Source: an uncultured Clostridia bacterium (lineage in GTDB: Bacteria; Bacillota; Clostridia; Oscillospirales; Ruminococcaceae). From it: a stretch of DNA of 12,725 nucleotides. Below, piece by piece: positions 1-7,292 of this stretch. The notes under the pieces were generated by a model. It had not been told where the DNA came from. It worked only from the letters and a program-made list of their open reading frames with translations, and did no database searches. Each line of letters opens with the position of its first letter. Position 1 is the first letter of the stretch. Position numbers and translations under genes: made by a program. The stretch is from positions 1 to 12,725 of the forward strand of contig CALATN010000181.1 of assembly GCA_937891895.1 (NCBI GenBank), given 5' to 3'.

Positions 1-56
1 TATATAATTTAATAAAGATTGATAATGAGTAAGTGTATATTTTTATAAATGATGAC

Positions 57-84
57 TGACTGTTAAAAACAGTCATATTTTTTT
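57..84 (+). terminator. Rho-independent terminator of an upstream transcript
   Basis: An 8-bp perfect stem (57-64 with 68-75) closes a 3-nt AAA loop and is followed by a run of T at 78-84. It would end a rightward transcript whose gene lies before the window. Bases 1-56 are AT-rich with no visible coding end. Confidence 0.7.
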
Positions 85-122
85 GCCCTATTTACATACT
101 ATATGTTTAAATACAATTATGA

Positions 123-161
123 AAATCTCGGTTAAGCAGTTATGCTTGCCGAGATTTTTTT
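123..161 (+). terminator. Rho-independent terminator, probably bidirectional
   Basis: The outer stem AAATCTCGG (123-131) pairs with CCGAGATTT (149-157). An inner stem AAGCA/TGCTT (134-138 with 143-147) extends it. A T tract follows at 155-161 on the plus strand. On the minus strand the stem is followed by four T, so it could also stop leftward transcripts coming from 160-280. It lies only 40 bp after the first terminator. Confidence 0.75.
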
Positions 162-188
162 GTTTATATAGTACCTCTATGATGTCTA

Positions 189-278
189 CTATTCAAATGA
201 ATTTTCTTTTCCAAAGAACAAACCTACAAACAATGCAACTAAGATAAGATTTGATGCAAATATAAAACCAGTGCTCAC
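189..278 (-). other. Possible 29-residue hydrophobic peptide or gene tail
   Basis: Reading leftward from a GTG at 276-278 to a TAG at 189-191 gives 29 codons. The middle is strongly hydrophobic (FIFASNLILVALFVGLFFG) and the end is charged (KENSFE), like a single membrane segment. I see no ribosome binding site, and the GTG lies inside the first hairpin of the omega-RNA. The coding sense may therefore be chance, or this may be the last residues of a gene cut by insertion of that element. A terminator that works leftward (123-161) lies just downstream. I do not recognise the peptide. Confidence 0.2.
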
Positions 279-430
279 GCACTGGCGGGGTGGATATAAA
301 GTAATATATATTCTAATTGTATGTTGCTTTTACGGCAGAGGAACTGCCGTCGGGATAGAGTCAGGATAGTGTAAGACGTTACAAGAGTTCTGCGTTGTCC
401 ATCTTTGGCATTAGTCCTGATGAATACAGG
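268..430 (+). ncRNA. HEARO / IscB-type omega-RNA, standalone copy
   Basis: This stretch matches, from memory, the HEARO RNA that serves as guide RNA scaffold (omega-RNA) for the RNA-guided nuclease IscB. Seen directly: a 7-bp first hairpin (268-274 with 279-285); the block TGGCGGGGTGGATATAAAG (283-301); the block ATTGTATGTTGCT (316-328); hairpin ACGGCAG/CTGCCGT (332-338 with 344-350); a long-range stem TCAGGA/TCCTGA (361-366 with 415-420) enclosing a small GTAA/TTAC hairpin (371-374 with 379-382); and a GAATACAGG tail. The blocks occur in the same order as in the IscB scaffold I recall, with a much shortened first stem. IscB is normally encoded directly downstream of the scaffold. Here an inverted repeat and a convergent araC-type gene follow, so the copy has no nuclease of its own. 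In this family the guide is the sequence just 5' of the scaffold, here roughly 252-267. The exact ends are not certain. Confidence 0.78.
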
Positions 431-478
431 TAAACAGAACAGCGGACTGTTAGGAATTCAGTCCGCTGTTCTGTTTAC
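430..478. repeat. Perfect 20-bp inverted repeat (hairpin)
   Basis: The arms 430-449 and 459-478 are perfectly complementary (core ACAGAACAGCGGACTG) around a 9-nt loop (450-458). The stem abuts the 3' end of the omega-RNA and lies 26 bp beyond the stop of the minus-strand araC-type gene. No T tract follows on either strand, so it is not a standard intrinsic terminator. It may be the structured right end of the HEARO element, or a 3'-end hairpin that stops or protects convergent transcripts. Confidence 0.8.
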
Positions 479-504
479 AAAAAGCTCAAAAAAATCAGCT
501 TACT

Positions 505-1377
505 TTATTTACCTTTTCTGTACTTTCCGGGTGTGATTTTGTATTTTTTCTTAAAGCTTCGGTTGAAATATGAAAGATTGTCAAATCCGCAGGCACAGGC
601 GATTACAAGAATATTGTCATCTGCTGCACGGAGCATATTCGCTGCTGTTTCAAGCCGATAATCATTAAGATAGTTAATAAAACTTACACCCATACTTTCC
701 TTGAAGAACTTCATAAAATAGGATTTGCTGTAAAAGCAAAGCTCTGCCGCTTCTTCAACGGTGAAATTTTCTGAATAATGCTGTTCCACATAAGAAAGTA
801 TGGTTTTTATTTTGTCAATATTCTTCTGCGAAATTTGAGAAAATGTTTCGCCGATTTCTGACACAAGACGGTGAAGCATAAGATAAAGGTAGCCTTTTAC
901 AGCTATCTGATAGCCTGCACTTTTTTCATCGCATAGCTTATCAATTTTTTGTATATATTCCGCAATGCCGCTCTTAATCATCTTATCAGCACAAATCAAT
1001 GGACAAATTGTTTTTTCAGAAGAAATCAGCGGTGAAATAAATTGCTCCCAACACAAATCACTCCCTGTTGCTTTCAGCATAGATGGTCTGAACAGGATAT
1101 TTTCGTATTCCATGGTGCTGTTTTCAAGCTGAGAAATTGAGTGAAGCTGTCCTGACATTATGAAAACAGCGTCACCTTCGCACACTTTGTATTCAGTAAG
1201 GTTTACGGAAACTATTCCTGTTCCCTTTTTTATAACAATAATTTCAACCTCCTCGTGCCAATGGATATTAACTGCACTGAAATCAAGAGGAATTGTGCAC
1301 AGATATGTGTTGTACGGAAAATCGATTGGGGTGTGACACTTGTTTTCGTGATAAATTTCATATTTAGTAAGCTGCAT
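505..1377 (-). CDS. AraC-family transcriptional regulator
   Basis: Predicted 290-residue DNA-binding regulator, the usual length for AraC/XylS proteins with a sugar-binding cupin. The N-terminal half shows the cupin pattern (HWHEEVEIIVIKKGTG, then GDAVFIMSGQLHS), which in this family binds the effector. The last 100 residues carry two helix-turn-helix units, the second with the signature around CGFDNLSYFNRSFKKKYKITPGKYR. I place the start at 1377 because AGGAG (1386-1390 on the complementary strand) then has an 8-nt spacing; a start at 1383 would leave only 2 nt. It is divergent from the alpha-glucan phosphorylase gene, with 119 bp between the starts. Tandem TTGTGCAA-type repeats in that gap and at the PTS promoter suggest that it activates maltodextrin use. 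The effector is not deducible from sequence. Confidence 0.88.
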   Translation of the reverse strand: MQLTKYEIYHENKCHTPIDFPYNTYLCTIPLDFSAVNIHWHEEVEIIVIKKGTGIVSVNLTEYKVCEGDAVFIMSGQLHSISQLENSTMEYENILFRPSMLKATGSDLCWEQFISPLISSEKTICPLICADKMIKSGIAEYIQKIDKLCDEKSAGYQIAVKGYLYLMLHRLVSEIGETFSQISQKNIDKIKTILSYVEQHYSENFTVEEAAELCFYSKSYFMKFFKESMGVSFINYLNDYRLETAANMLRAADDNILVIACACGFDNLSYFNRSFKKKYKITPGKYRKGK

Positions 1378-1405
1378 TTTCATTTCTCCTCTCAAAAGAA
1401 TACTA

Positions 1406-1461
1406 TTGTGCAAAAAACAGACGGATTTATGCAAGAAAAACACTCTTAATGATGTTACAAT
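1406..1461 (+). promoter_or_regulatory. Phosphorylase promoter with candidate AraC sites
   Basis: A good -10 (TACAAT, 1456-1461) lies 35 bp before the phosphorylase start but has no recognisable -35 at 16-18 bp, as in activator-dependent promoters. Upstream lie two direct copies of a TTGTGCAAAAAA-like sequence (1406-1417 and 1427-1438, 10 of 12 identical). They are exactly 21 bp apart, two helical turns, which is typical for AraC half-sites that end near -35. The sites are inferred by pattern only. Confidence 0.45.
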
Positions 1462-1496
1462 ACAAATACAACAAAAACATCAAAGGAGCTGTTACA

Positions 1497-3749
1497 ATGA
1501 ATATAAACGAAATTTTAACTGCCGATTACGGTAAGACAATTGCTGAATGTACCAACGAGGAAATATACGCTTCATTACTGAAAAAAACAGACGAGCTTGC
1601 TTCACGCAAAGTCAGACAAAACATAAAAAAGAAGCTGTATTATATTTCTGCGGAATTCCTTATCGGCAAGCTTCTTTCAAACAATCTTATAAATCTAGGG
1701 ATTTACGATGAAGTAAGGCAGCAGCTTGCGGATAACGGAAGGGATATATGCGAAATAGAGGAAATCGAGAATGAGCCTTCTCTCGGCAACGGCGGTCTTG
1801 GCAGACTTGCTGCCTGCTTTATGGATTCCACCGCAACATTGGGACTCAATGCCGATGGCATCGGTCTGAATTATCATTTCGGACTTTTCAGACAGGTATT
1901 TGAAAACAATGCACAGACAACTGTTCCTGACCGATGGCTCGGTAAAAACAGTCAGATTAACCGAACTGACAAGGCTTATCCTGTAAAATTCCGTGGCTTT
2001 GAAGTTAATGCAAGAATGTACGATATAAATGTTACAGGCTATGACAGCGTTACAAACAAGCTTCACCTTTTCGATATTGAAAAAATCGATGAAAGCCTCG
2101 TAAAAAGCGGTATAGATTTTGACAAAACACAGATCGAAAAGAATCTCACGTTATTTCTTTATCCTGACGACAGCGACGAGAACGGAAGACTGCTCAGAAT
2201 CTATCAGCAGTATTTTATGGTTTCCGCAGGTGCACAGCTTATTCTTGATGAGTGCACAGCAAAAGGCTGTAATCTTCATGACCTTTATGATTATGCTGTA
2301 ATTCAGATTAATGACACCCATCCGACAATGATAATTCCCGAACTTATACGTCTGCTTACAGAACGCGGAATTGAAACCGATGAGGCAATTGAAATTGTAA
2401 GCCGTACCTGTGCCTACACAAATCATACAATTCTTGCCGAAGCACTGGAAAAGTGGAATATAAATCAGCTTAAAAAAGTTGTTCCGCAGCTTGTGCCGAT
2501 TATTGAAATTCTGGACGATAAGGTACGCAGAAAATATGATGACTCATCTGTATATATCATTGACAAAGATGAGCGTGTGCATATGGCACATATTGATATT
2601 CACTGCTGCTTCAGCGTAAATGGTGTAGCTTCGCTTCATACTGAAATTCTGAAAAATGAGGAGCTTAATAATTTTTATAAGCTTTACCCCGAAAAGTTCA
2701 ACAACAAAACAAACGGCGTAACCTTCCGCCGCTGGCTTATGCACAGCAATCCTGAATTGTCAGCATTTATCACAGAGCTTATCGGCAACGGCTGGAAGAA
2801 AAATGCGAATGAACTGGAAAAGCTGCTTGCTTTCTGTAAAGATGAAAATGTACTGAAAAAGCTTACTGAAATCAAGCTGACAAAGAAACGTCAGATAAGA
2901 GATTATCTTTATACAAAGCAGGGTATCGAAATTGATGAAAATTCAATTTTTGATATTCAGGTAAAACGTCTGCACGAATACAAGCGTCAGCAGCTCAATG
3001 CTCTTTATGTAATTCACAAGTATCTTGAAATAAAGTCAGGCAAAAAGCCTGCCGCACCGATTACCGTAATTTTCGGAGCAAAGGCAGCACCTGCCTACAC
3101 TATTGCACAGGATATAATTCATCTTATCCTGTGTTTGCAGGAACTTATTGCAAACGATCCCGATGTAAAGCCTTACCTTAACGTTGTAATGGTTGAAAAC
3201 TACAACGTTACCATTGCAGAAAAACTTATTCCTGCCTGCGATATTTCAGAGCAGATTTCTCTTGCCTCAAAGGAAGCAAGCGGAACAGGAAATATGAAAT
3301 TTATGCTTAACGGTGCAGTAACTCTCGGCACGGAAGATGGTGCAAATGTGGAAATTCACCAGCTTGTGGGTGATGAAAACATCTATATATTCGGCGATGA
3401 CAGCAATACTGTTGTTGAACGATATAAAAATAAAAGCTATAATGCGAATGAGTATTATTCTGCCAATAAGAGTATAAAAGCGGCTGTTGATTTCATTACA
3501 GGAGATAAGCTTTTGAAAATCGGTGACAAGACACGTCTTGAACGTCTTTTTAATGAACTGACAGGCAAAGACTGGTTTATGACCTTACCTGATTTTGACG
3601 ATTATGTAAAAACAAGAGATAAAGCTTATTCCGATTATAACAACCGCATCGAATGGGCGAAAAAAATGCTTGTGAATATTGCAAAGGCAGGTTATTTTTC
3701 TTCTGACAGAACTATTGCGGAATACAACAAGGATATCTGGAAACTGTAA
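1497..3749 (+). CDS. malP: Alpha-glucan (maltodextrin/glycogen) phosphorylase, GT35
   Basis: Pyridoxal-phosphate enzyme that cleaves the terminal alpha-1,4 bond of glucans with phosphate, giving glucose 1-phosphate in the cytosol. With the start at 1497 (AAAGGAG at 1482-1488, 8 nt before the ATG) it has 750 residues, somewhat shorter than the roughly 800 of E. coli MalP. Family landmarks are in order: NGGLGRLAACFMDS from residue 98, NDTHP at 272-276, the FDIQVKRLHEYKRQ block, and EASGTGNMK, where Lys601 is the expected PLP lysine. The shortening lies upstream of that lysine, mostly before the NDTHP motif. An in-frame ATG at 1449 is unlikely to be used because it lies upstream of the -10. The gene stands alone between the divergent araC-type gene and the convergent malR. 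It could equally be called glgP; maltodextrin is favoured by context. It is not the unrelated GH65 maltose phosphorylase that is also called MalP. Confidence 0.93.
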   Translation: MNINEILTADYGKTIAECTNEEIYASLLKKTDELASRKVRQNIKKKLYYISAEFLIGKLLSNNLINLGIYDEVRQQLADNGRDICEIEEIENEPSLGNGGLGRLAACFMDSTATLGLNADGIGLNYHFGLFRQVFENNAQTTVPDRWLGKNSQINRTDKAYPVKFRGFEVNARMYDINVTGYDSVTNKLHLFDIEKIDESLVKSGIDFDKTQIEKNLTLFLYPDDSDENGRLLRIYQQYFMVSAGAQLILDECTAKGCNLHDLYDYAVIQINDTHPTMIIPELIRLLTERGIETDEAIEIVSRTCAYTNHTILAEALEKWNINQLKKVVPQLVPIIEILDDKVRRKYDDSSVYIIDKDERVHMAHIDIHCCFSVNGVASLHTEILKNEELNNFYKLYPEKFNNKTNGVTFRRWLMHSNPELSAFITELIGNGWKKNANELEKLLAFCKDENVLKKLTEIKLTKKRQIRDYLYTKQGIEIDENSIFDIQVKRLHEYKRQQLNALYVIHKYLEIKSGKKPAAPITVIFGAKAAPAYTIAQDIIHLILCLQELIANDPDVKPYLNVVMVENYNVTIAEKLIPACDISEQISLASKEASGTGNMKFMLNGAVTLGTEDGANVEIHQLVGDENIYIFGDDSNTVVERYKNKSYNANEYYSANKSIKAAVDFITGDKLLKIGDKTRLERLFNELTGKDWFMTLPDFDDYVKTRDKAYSDYNNRIEWAKKMLVNIAKAGYFSSDRTIAEYNKDIWKL

Positions 3750-3753
3750 CAAA

Positions 3754-3785
3754 AGGCTGTGCGAAGCTAAAACTTTGCACAGCCT
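3754..3785. terminator. Shared hairpin between convergent genes
   Basis: A 13-bp stem with one G-T pair (3754-3766 with 3773-3785) and loop CTAAAA lies 4 bp after both the phosphorylase stop and the malR stop. On the minus strand it is followed by TTTTG; on the plus strand the following sequence is not T-rich. It probably serves both transcripts. Confidence 0.65.
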
Positions 3786-3789
3786 GAAA

Positions 3790-4806
3790 TTATATATTGA
3801 TACAGCTGTTGCGCTCAATCAGCTTATGGGGAACTATAATTTTTGTTGCAAGCAGATTAGGGTTTTCAATATGGTTGATAACCTGAGAAGCTGCCTCAAT
3901 TCCAAGCTGGACAGAGTTTATGTCAATTGATGTAAGCTGCGGCGAGGTTATTCTTGCAAACAGTGAATTGTTGAATGAAATGATTGATAAATCCTCGGGA
4001 ATTCTTATATCCATTTCAATACATACACGTTCCAGTGCAACGGCAAAAAGGTCATCACTGACAAGAATTGCTGTGGGACGGTCTTTTTTCTGAAGAAGAG
4101 GCTGTACAGCGGCAAGGTTTTCCTCGGGAAGAAACGGAAGCTCAACGATATTCTCAGGATTTACAGTAATACCGCTGTTAAGCAAGGCAAGCTGATAGCC
4201 TGTTTTGCGGTCGGCGGAAAACATAAGATTGCTGTCGCTGCCGAGATAAGCAATATTAGTATGTCCTTTTGAAATGAGATATTCGGTAGCTTCCTGCCCT
4301 GCAAGAACATTATCGTTGTCAACATATACAGTCTGATTTGCAAAGCGATGAGCCTTACCTATAACAACATAAAGCAGCCCTTCATTATAAAGGTAATCAA
4401 TAACCGGGTCGTCCTGCTTTGAATAGGTTACAATATAGCCGTCAATCTGTCCGCTTTTTGCGGAATTTGTCAGAGCAAGGAGGATTTCATTTTCATCCTG
4501 TCCCGTAATAACAGTATTGATATATCCGTGCTGATTGCAGAACTGGCTGACACCGCGGATAACCTCGAGATGAAATGCATTTTCAAAGGATTCCTTTGGA
4601 GAAGGCGGAAGGATAATTCCAATGGTACGGCTTACGGATTCCTGTCCCGTTGACTGTATTGAAGGTTCATAGCCAAGCTGTTCCATAGCCCTGCGTACTT
4701 TTTCTTTGGTTTCACGGCTGATTGAAGGGTTGTTTTTGCATACTCTTGAAGCAGTTGATGGTGAAACTCCTGCAAGTGCGGCAACATCTTTTAAAGTAAC
4801 AGGCAT
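3790..4806 (-). CDS. malR: LacI-family maltose regulator, MalR-like
   Basis: Predicted 338-residue repressor. The first 50 residues are a LacI-type helix-turn-helix plus hinge (MPVTLKDVAALAGVSPSTAS, then NNPSISRETKEKVRRAMEQL), closely resembling the start of streptococcal MalR. The rest is a periplasmic-binding-like effector domain (IGIILPP at about 60, DGYIVTY, ISFNNS, LTSIDIN), ending in LIERNS as is common in the family. The start is supported by AAAGGG (4816-4821) 9 nt upstream and by a consensus promoter. The gene is divergent from the PTS operon, so it is the natural regulator of that operon and of itself. The ATTGCA-type repeats in the intergenic region are candidate operators. The effector is probably maltose or a related sugar, an inference from neighbours. 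Confidence 0.9.
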   Translation of the reverse strand: MPVTLKDVAALAGVSPSTASRVCKNNPSISRETKEKVRRAMEQLGYEPSIQSTGQESVSRTIGIILPPSPKESFENAFHLEVIRGVSQFCNQHGYINTVITGQDENEILLALTNSAKSGQIDGYIVTYSKQDDPVIDYLYNEGLLYVVIGKAHRFANQTVYVDNDNVLAGQEATEYLISKGHTNIAYLGSDSNLMFSADRKTGYQLALLNSGITVNPENIVELPFLPEENLAAVQPLLQKKDRPTAILVSDDLFAVALERVCIEMDIRIPEDLSIISFNNSLFARITSPQLTSIDINSVQLGIEAASQVINHIENPNLLATKIIVPHKLIERNSCINI

Positions 4807-4842
4807 AAATATGCGCCCTTTCTGTTTGAAATTGTTACTATT

Positions 4843-4871
4843 ATTATAATGCCTTTCTATGCAAAAGTCAA
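4843..4871 (-). promoter_or_regulatory. Sigma-A promoter of malR
   Basis: On the minus strand, TTGACT (-35, 4866-4871) and a perfect TATAAT (-10, 4843-4848) are separated by 17 bp. Transcription would start near 4836. Two direct copies of ATGAAATTGCAG (4871-4882 and 4890-4901) touch the -35 from upstream and may be operators. Confidence 0.75.
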
Positions 4872-5102
4872 TGAAATTGCAGAAATTTTATGAAATTGCA
4901 GTGCAACAGGGCATAAACCCTGTAAATATGCGGTTCGATAGTGGTAAAGTTGTTTAATTGCAATGTGTTCAGATTGTGAAAAATGCTGATTTTGTGCAAA
5001 AATCGAGAAACAATGTGAAAAACTATTGCAATAATTGCATAAACGTGTTATTATAATTGCATAAAGTAAGTGCAATTTTGCAGAACGTATTGTGCAATTG
5101 CA
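4871..5102. repeat. Array of ATTGCA/TGCAAT motifs between malR and PTS operon
   Basis: The 318-bp gap between malR and the PTS gene is filled with short copies of TTGCA/TGCAA. These are two ATGAAATTGCAG direct repeats (4871, 4890); palindromes ATTGCAAT (4957-4964, 5025-5032); TTGCA-G-TGCAA (4896-4906); TGCAA-TT-TTGCA (5071-5082); TGCAATTGCA (5093-5102); and two exact copies of ATAATTGCATAAA 22 bp apart (5031-5043, 5053-5065). The density at one control region suggests multiple operators for one or both sugar regulators. None carries the central CG usual for LacI-family operators. Confidence 0.6.
5026..5057 (+). promoter_or_regulatory. Promoter of the maltose PTS operon
   Basis: A perfect -10 (TATAAT, 5052-5057) is preceded by TTGCAA (5026-5031) at an overlong 20-bp spacing, suggesting dependence on an activator. 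Tandem TGTGCAAAA/TGTGAAAAA copies at 4993 and 5014, again 21 bp apart, lie upstream. The -10 sits inside one of the ATAATTGCATAAA repeats, and two further palindromes (5071-5082, 5093-5102) fall in the 5' leader, where a repressor could block transcription. Confidence 0.55.
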
Positions 5103-5124
5103 AAATCAAAAGGAGGATTATACT

Positions 5125-7284
5125 ATGAGCAAGCTTTTAAACATCTGCTCTCCGCTGAACGGAAAAGCGGTTTCTCTGGACAGTGTTCCCGACCCTGTAT
5201 TTTCGGACAGAGTTCTCGGTGACGGCTGTGCTGTAATTCCGTCAGACGGAAAAATTTACAGCCCTGTAAACGGCGAAATTTCTTCAATTGCGGAAACCAA
5301 CCATGCATACGGCTTTTCTTCCGACGATGGACTTGAAGTTCTTGTACATTTTGGTCTTGAAACCGTTGCATTGAAAGGAAAAGGTTTCACACCTCACGTT
5401 GCAGTAGGTGATAAGGTGAAAATCGGTGACCTTGTTGCAGAAGTTGATGTTGAATTGTTAAAATCAAAGAATATCAATCTTATTACACCCGTGCTTGTAT
5501 GCGACGGTGCAGATGACCTCGAAATGCAGATAACTGATGGCACGGTAAAGGCAGGCGATAAGCTTATTGCATTTGCGGAAGAAAAAGAAGCGGAAACCGC
5601 AGCTGAACCAGCCGAAGAGCCTGTAAAAAAAGAAGAGCCTAAAAAGAAAAAAGGATTTAGCTTTGATTTTCTCCAGAAGCTGGGCAAGGTGCTTATGACA
5701 GTTATTGCTGTTATGCCTGCAGCGGGACTTATGATAAGCCTCGGTAAACTTATCGCAATGGCAGGTGCTGATATTTCAGCAATCGTTACCGTTGGCAGCG
5801 TTATGGAAAATATCGGCTGGGCGATTATCAGCAATCTGCATATTCTCTTTGCAGCGGCTATCGGCGGAAGCTGGGCAAAGGAAAAGGCAGGCGGTGCATT
5901 TGCGGCAGTTATTGCATTTATACTTATCAATAATATCACAGGTGCTGTTTTCGGAGTAACAAACGATATGCTTGCCGACCCGAATGCGGTTGTATACTCG
6001 CTGTTTGGTCAGGAGATGCTTGTTGAAAATTATTTCACATCTGTTCTCGGTTCGCCTGCACTTAATATGGGTGTGTTCATCGGTATTATTTCAGGCTTTG
6101 TAGGCGGCACGGTTTACAACAAATTCTACAATTTCCGTAAGCTTCCCGACGCACTTTCATTCTTCAACGGCAAGAGATTTGTTCCGCTTATGGTAATTGT
6201 GTGGTCGGTTATAATCTCTCTCGGACTTTCAATAATCTGGCCTCTTATTCAGTCAGGAATAAACGCTTTCGGCGTATGGATTGCGAATTCTTCCGAAACT
6301 TCCCCTGTTCTTGCTCCGTTTATATACGGTACTCTTGAACGTTTGCTTCTTCCATTCGGTTTACACCATATGCTTACGATTCCTATGAACTATACAAGCT
6401 TCGGCGGTACATATGAAATTCTTACAGGCGTCAATGCAGGCTCACAGGTATTTGGTCAGGACCCTCTATGGCTTGCGTGGGTAACAGACCTTATCAACCT
6501 CAAGGATGCAGGCGATATGGCAGGTTATCAGGCACTTCTTGAAGGTGTTACACCTGCTCGTTTCAAGGTTGGTCAGATGATTGGTGCAACAGGACTTCTC
6601 CTTGGTATTGCACTTGCAATGTACCGCAGAGTTGACGCAGACAAGCGCAAGAATTACCGTTCAATGTTCGTTTCAACAGTACTTGCAGTTTTCCTCACAG
6701 GTGTTACAGAGCCTATTGAGTTTATGTTTATGTTCTGTGCACTTCCTCTTTACATTGTTTATGCAATTTTACAGGGATGTGCATTTGCTCTCGCAGGAAT
6801 ATTTGATTTAAGACTTCATTCCTTCGGCAATCTCGAATTCCTGACAAGAGTTCCTATGTCAGTTGAAGCAGGACTTGCAGGCGATATTGTAAACTTCATT
6901 ATTGCAGTTGTCGCATTCTTTGCAATAGGTTATTTCACAGCATATTTTATGATTGGTAAATTCAGATTTGCAACTCCCGGTCGTCTTGGCAATTATACAA
7001 CAGACGGCGGCGATGATGAAGCGGCAGCGGAAAATAAAGCAGTTTCCTCTGACGGTCAGCCTGAAAGAATTATTGCACTTCTTGGCGGACGTGACAATAT
7101 TGAGCTTGTTGACGCTTGTATGACAAGACTCCGTGTTACAGTTAAAAATCCTGACCTTGTTGCTGACGCTGACAAATGGAAGGCAGAGGGAGCACTCGGA
7201 CTCGTTAAAAAGGAAAAGGGAATTCAGGCAATATACGGTCCTAAGGCAGACGTACTCAAATCTGATATAAATGATATTCTGTAA
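5125..7284 (+). CDS. malT: PTS maltose/glucose-family permease, IIA-IIC-IIB fusion
   Basis: A 719-residue phosphotransferase permease that imports and phosphorylates its sugar. Residues 1-152 are a glucose-type IIA with the paired histidines His60 (ETNHAY) and His75 (LVHFG), 15 apart as in E. coli IIA-Glc; His75 is the expected phosphorylation site. An Ala/Glu/Pro/Lys-rich linker (153-176) leads to the IIC membrane domain (about 178-620, many hydrophobic segments) with GVTEPIE at 526-532. A second acidic linker is followed by IIB (about 646-719) with phosphorylated Cys665 in DACMTRLRV. The start at 5125 follows AGGAGG by 8 nt. The A-C-B order differs from the C-B-A order of Bacillus PtsG. Maltose is inferred from mapP, malQ and malR next door; the sequence alone would also fit glucose. 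Confidence 0.88.
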   Translation: MSKLLNICSPLNGKAVSLDSVPDPVFSDRVLGDGCAVIPSDGKIYSPVNGEISSIAETNHAYGFSSDDGLEVLVHFGLETVALKGKGFTPHVAVGDKVKIGDLVAEVDVELLKSKNINLITPVLVCDGADDLEMQITDGTVKAGDKLIAFAEEKEAETAAEPAEEPVKKEEPKKKKGFSFDFLQKLGKVLMTVIAVMPAAGLMISLGKLIAMAGADISAIVTVGSVMENIGWAIISNLHILFAAAIGGSWAKEKAGGAFAAVIAFILINNITGAVFGVTNDMLADPNAVVYSLFGQEMLVENYFTSVLGSPALNMGVFIGIISGFVGGTVYNKFYNFRKLPDALSFFNGKRFVPLMVIVWSVIISLGLSIIWPLIQSGINAFGVWIANSSETSPVLAPFIYGTLERLLLPFGLHHMLTIPMNYTSFGGTYEILTGVNAGSQVFGQDPLWLAWVTDLINLKDAGDMAGYQALLEGVTPARFKVGQMIGATGLLLGIALAMYRRVDADKRKNYRSMFVSTVLAVFLTGVTEPIEFMFMFCALPLYIVYAILQGCAFALAGIFDLRLHSFGNLEFLTRVPMSVEAGLAGDIVNFIIAVVAFFAIGYFTAYFMIGKFRFATPGRLGNYTTDGGDDEAAAENKAVSSDGQPERIIALLGGRDNIELVDACMTRLRVTVKNPDLVADADKWKAEGALGLVKKEKGIQAIYGPKADVLKSDINDIL

Positions 7285-7292
7285 GGTGGATT

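Noticed and set aside
430..478. 20-bp hairpin as an ordinary Rho-independent terminator
   Set aside because: No T tract follows the stem on either strand.
1..504. IS200/IS605 TnpB or TnpA remnant next to the omega-RNA
   Set aside because: No frame with TnpA or TnpB/IscB motifs is present on either strand; only the RNA scaffold is recognisable.
4990..5012. Possible CcpA cre site around the ATCGAG core
   Set aside because: The left half lacks the TG of TGNAARCG; the match is too weak to call.
5394..5939. 181-codon open frame on the minus strand with Ala/Ser/Ile-rich protein
   Set aside because: Antisense of the permease linker and first membrane segments; low-complexity composition follows from that.
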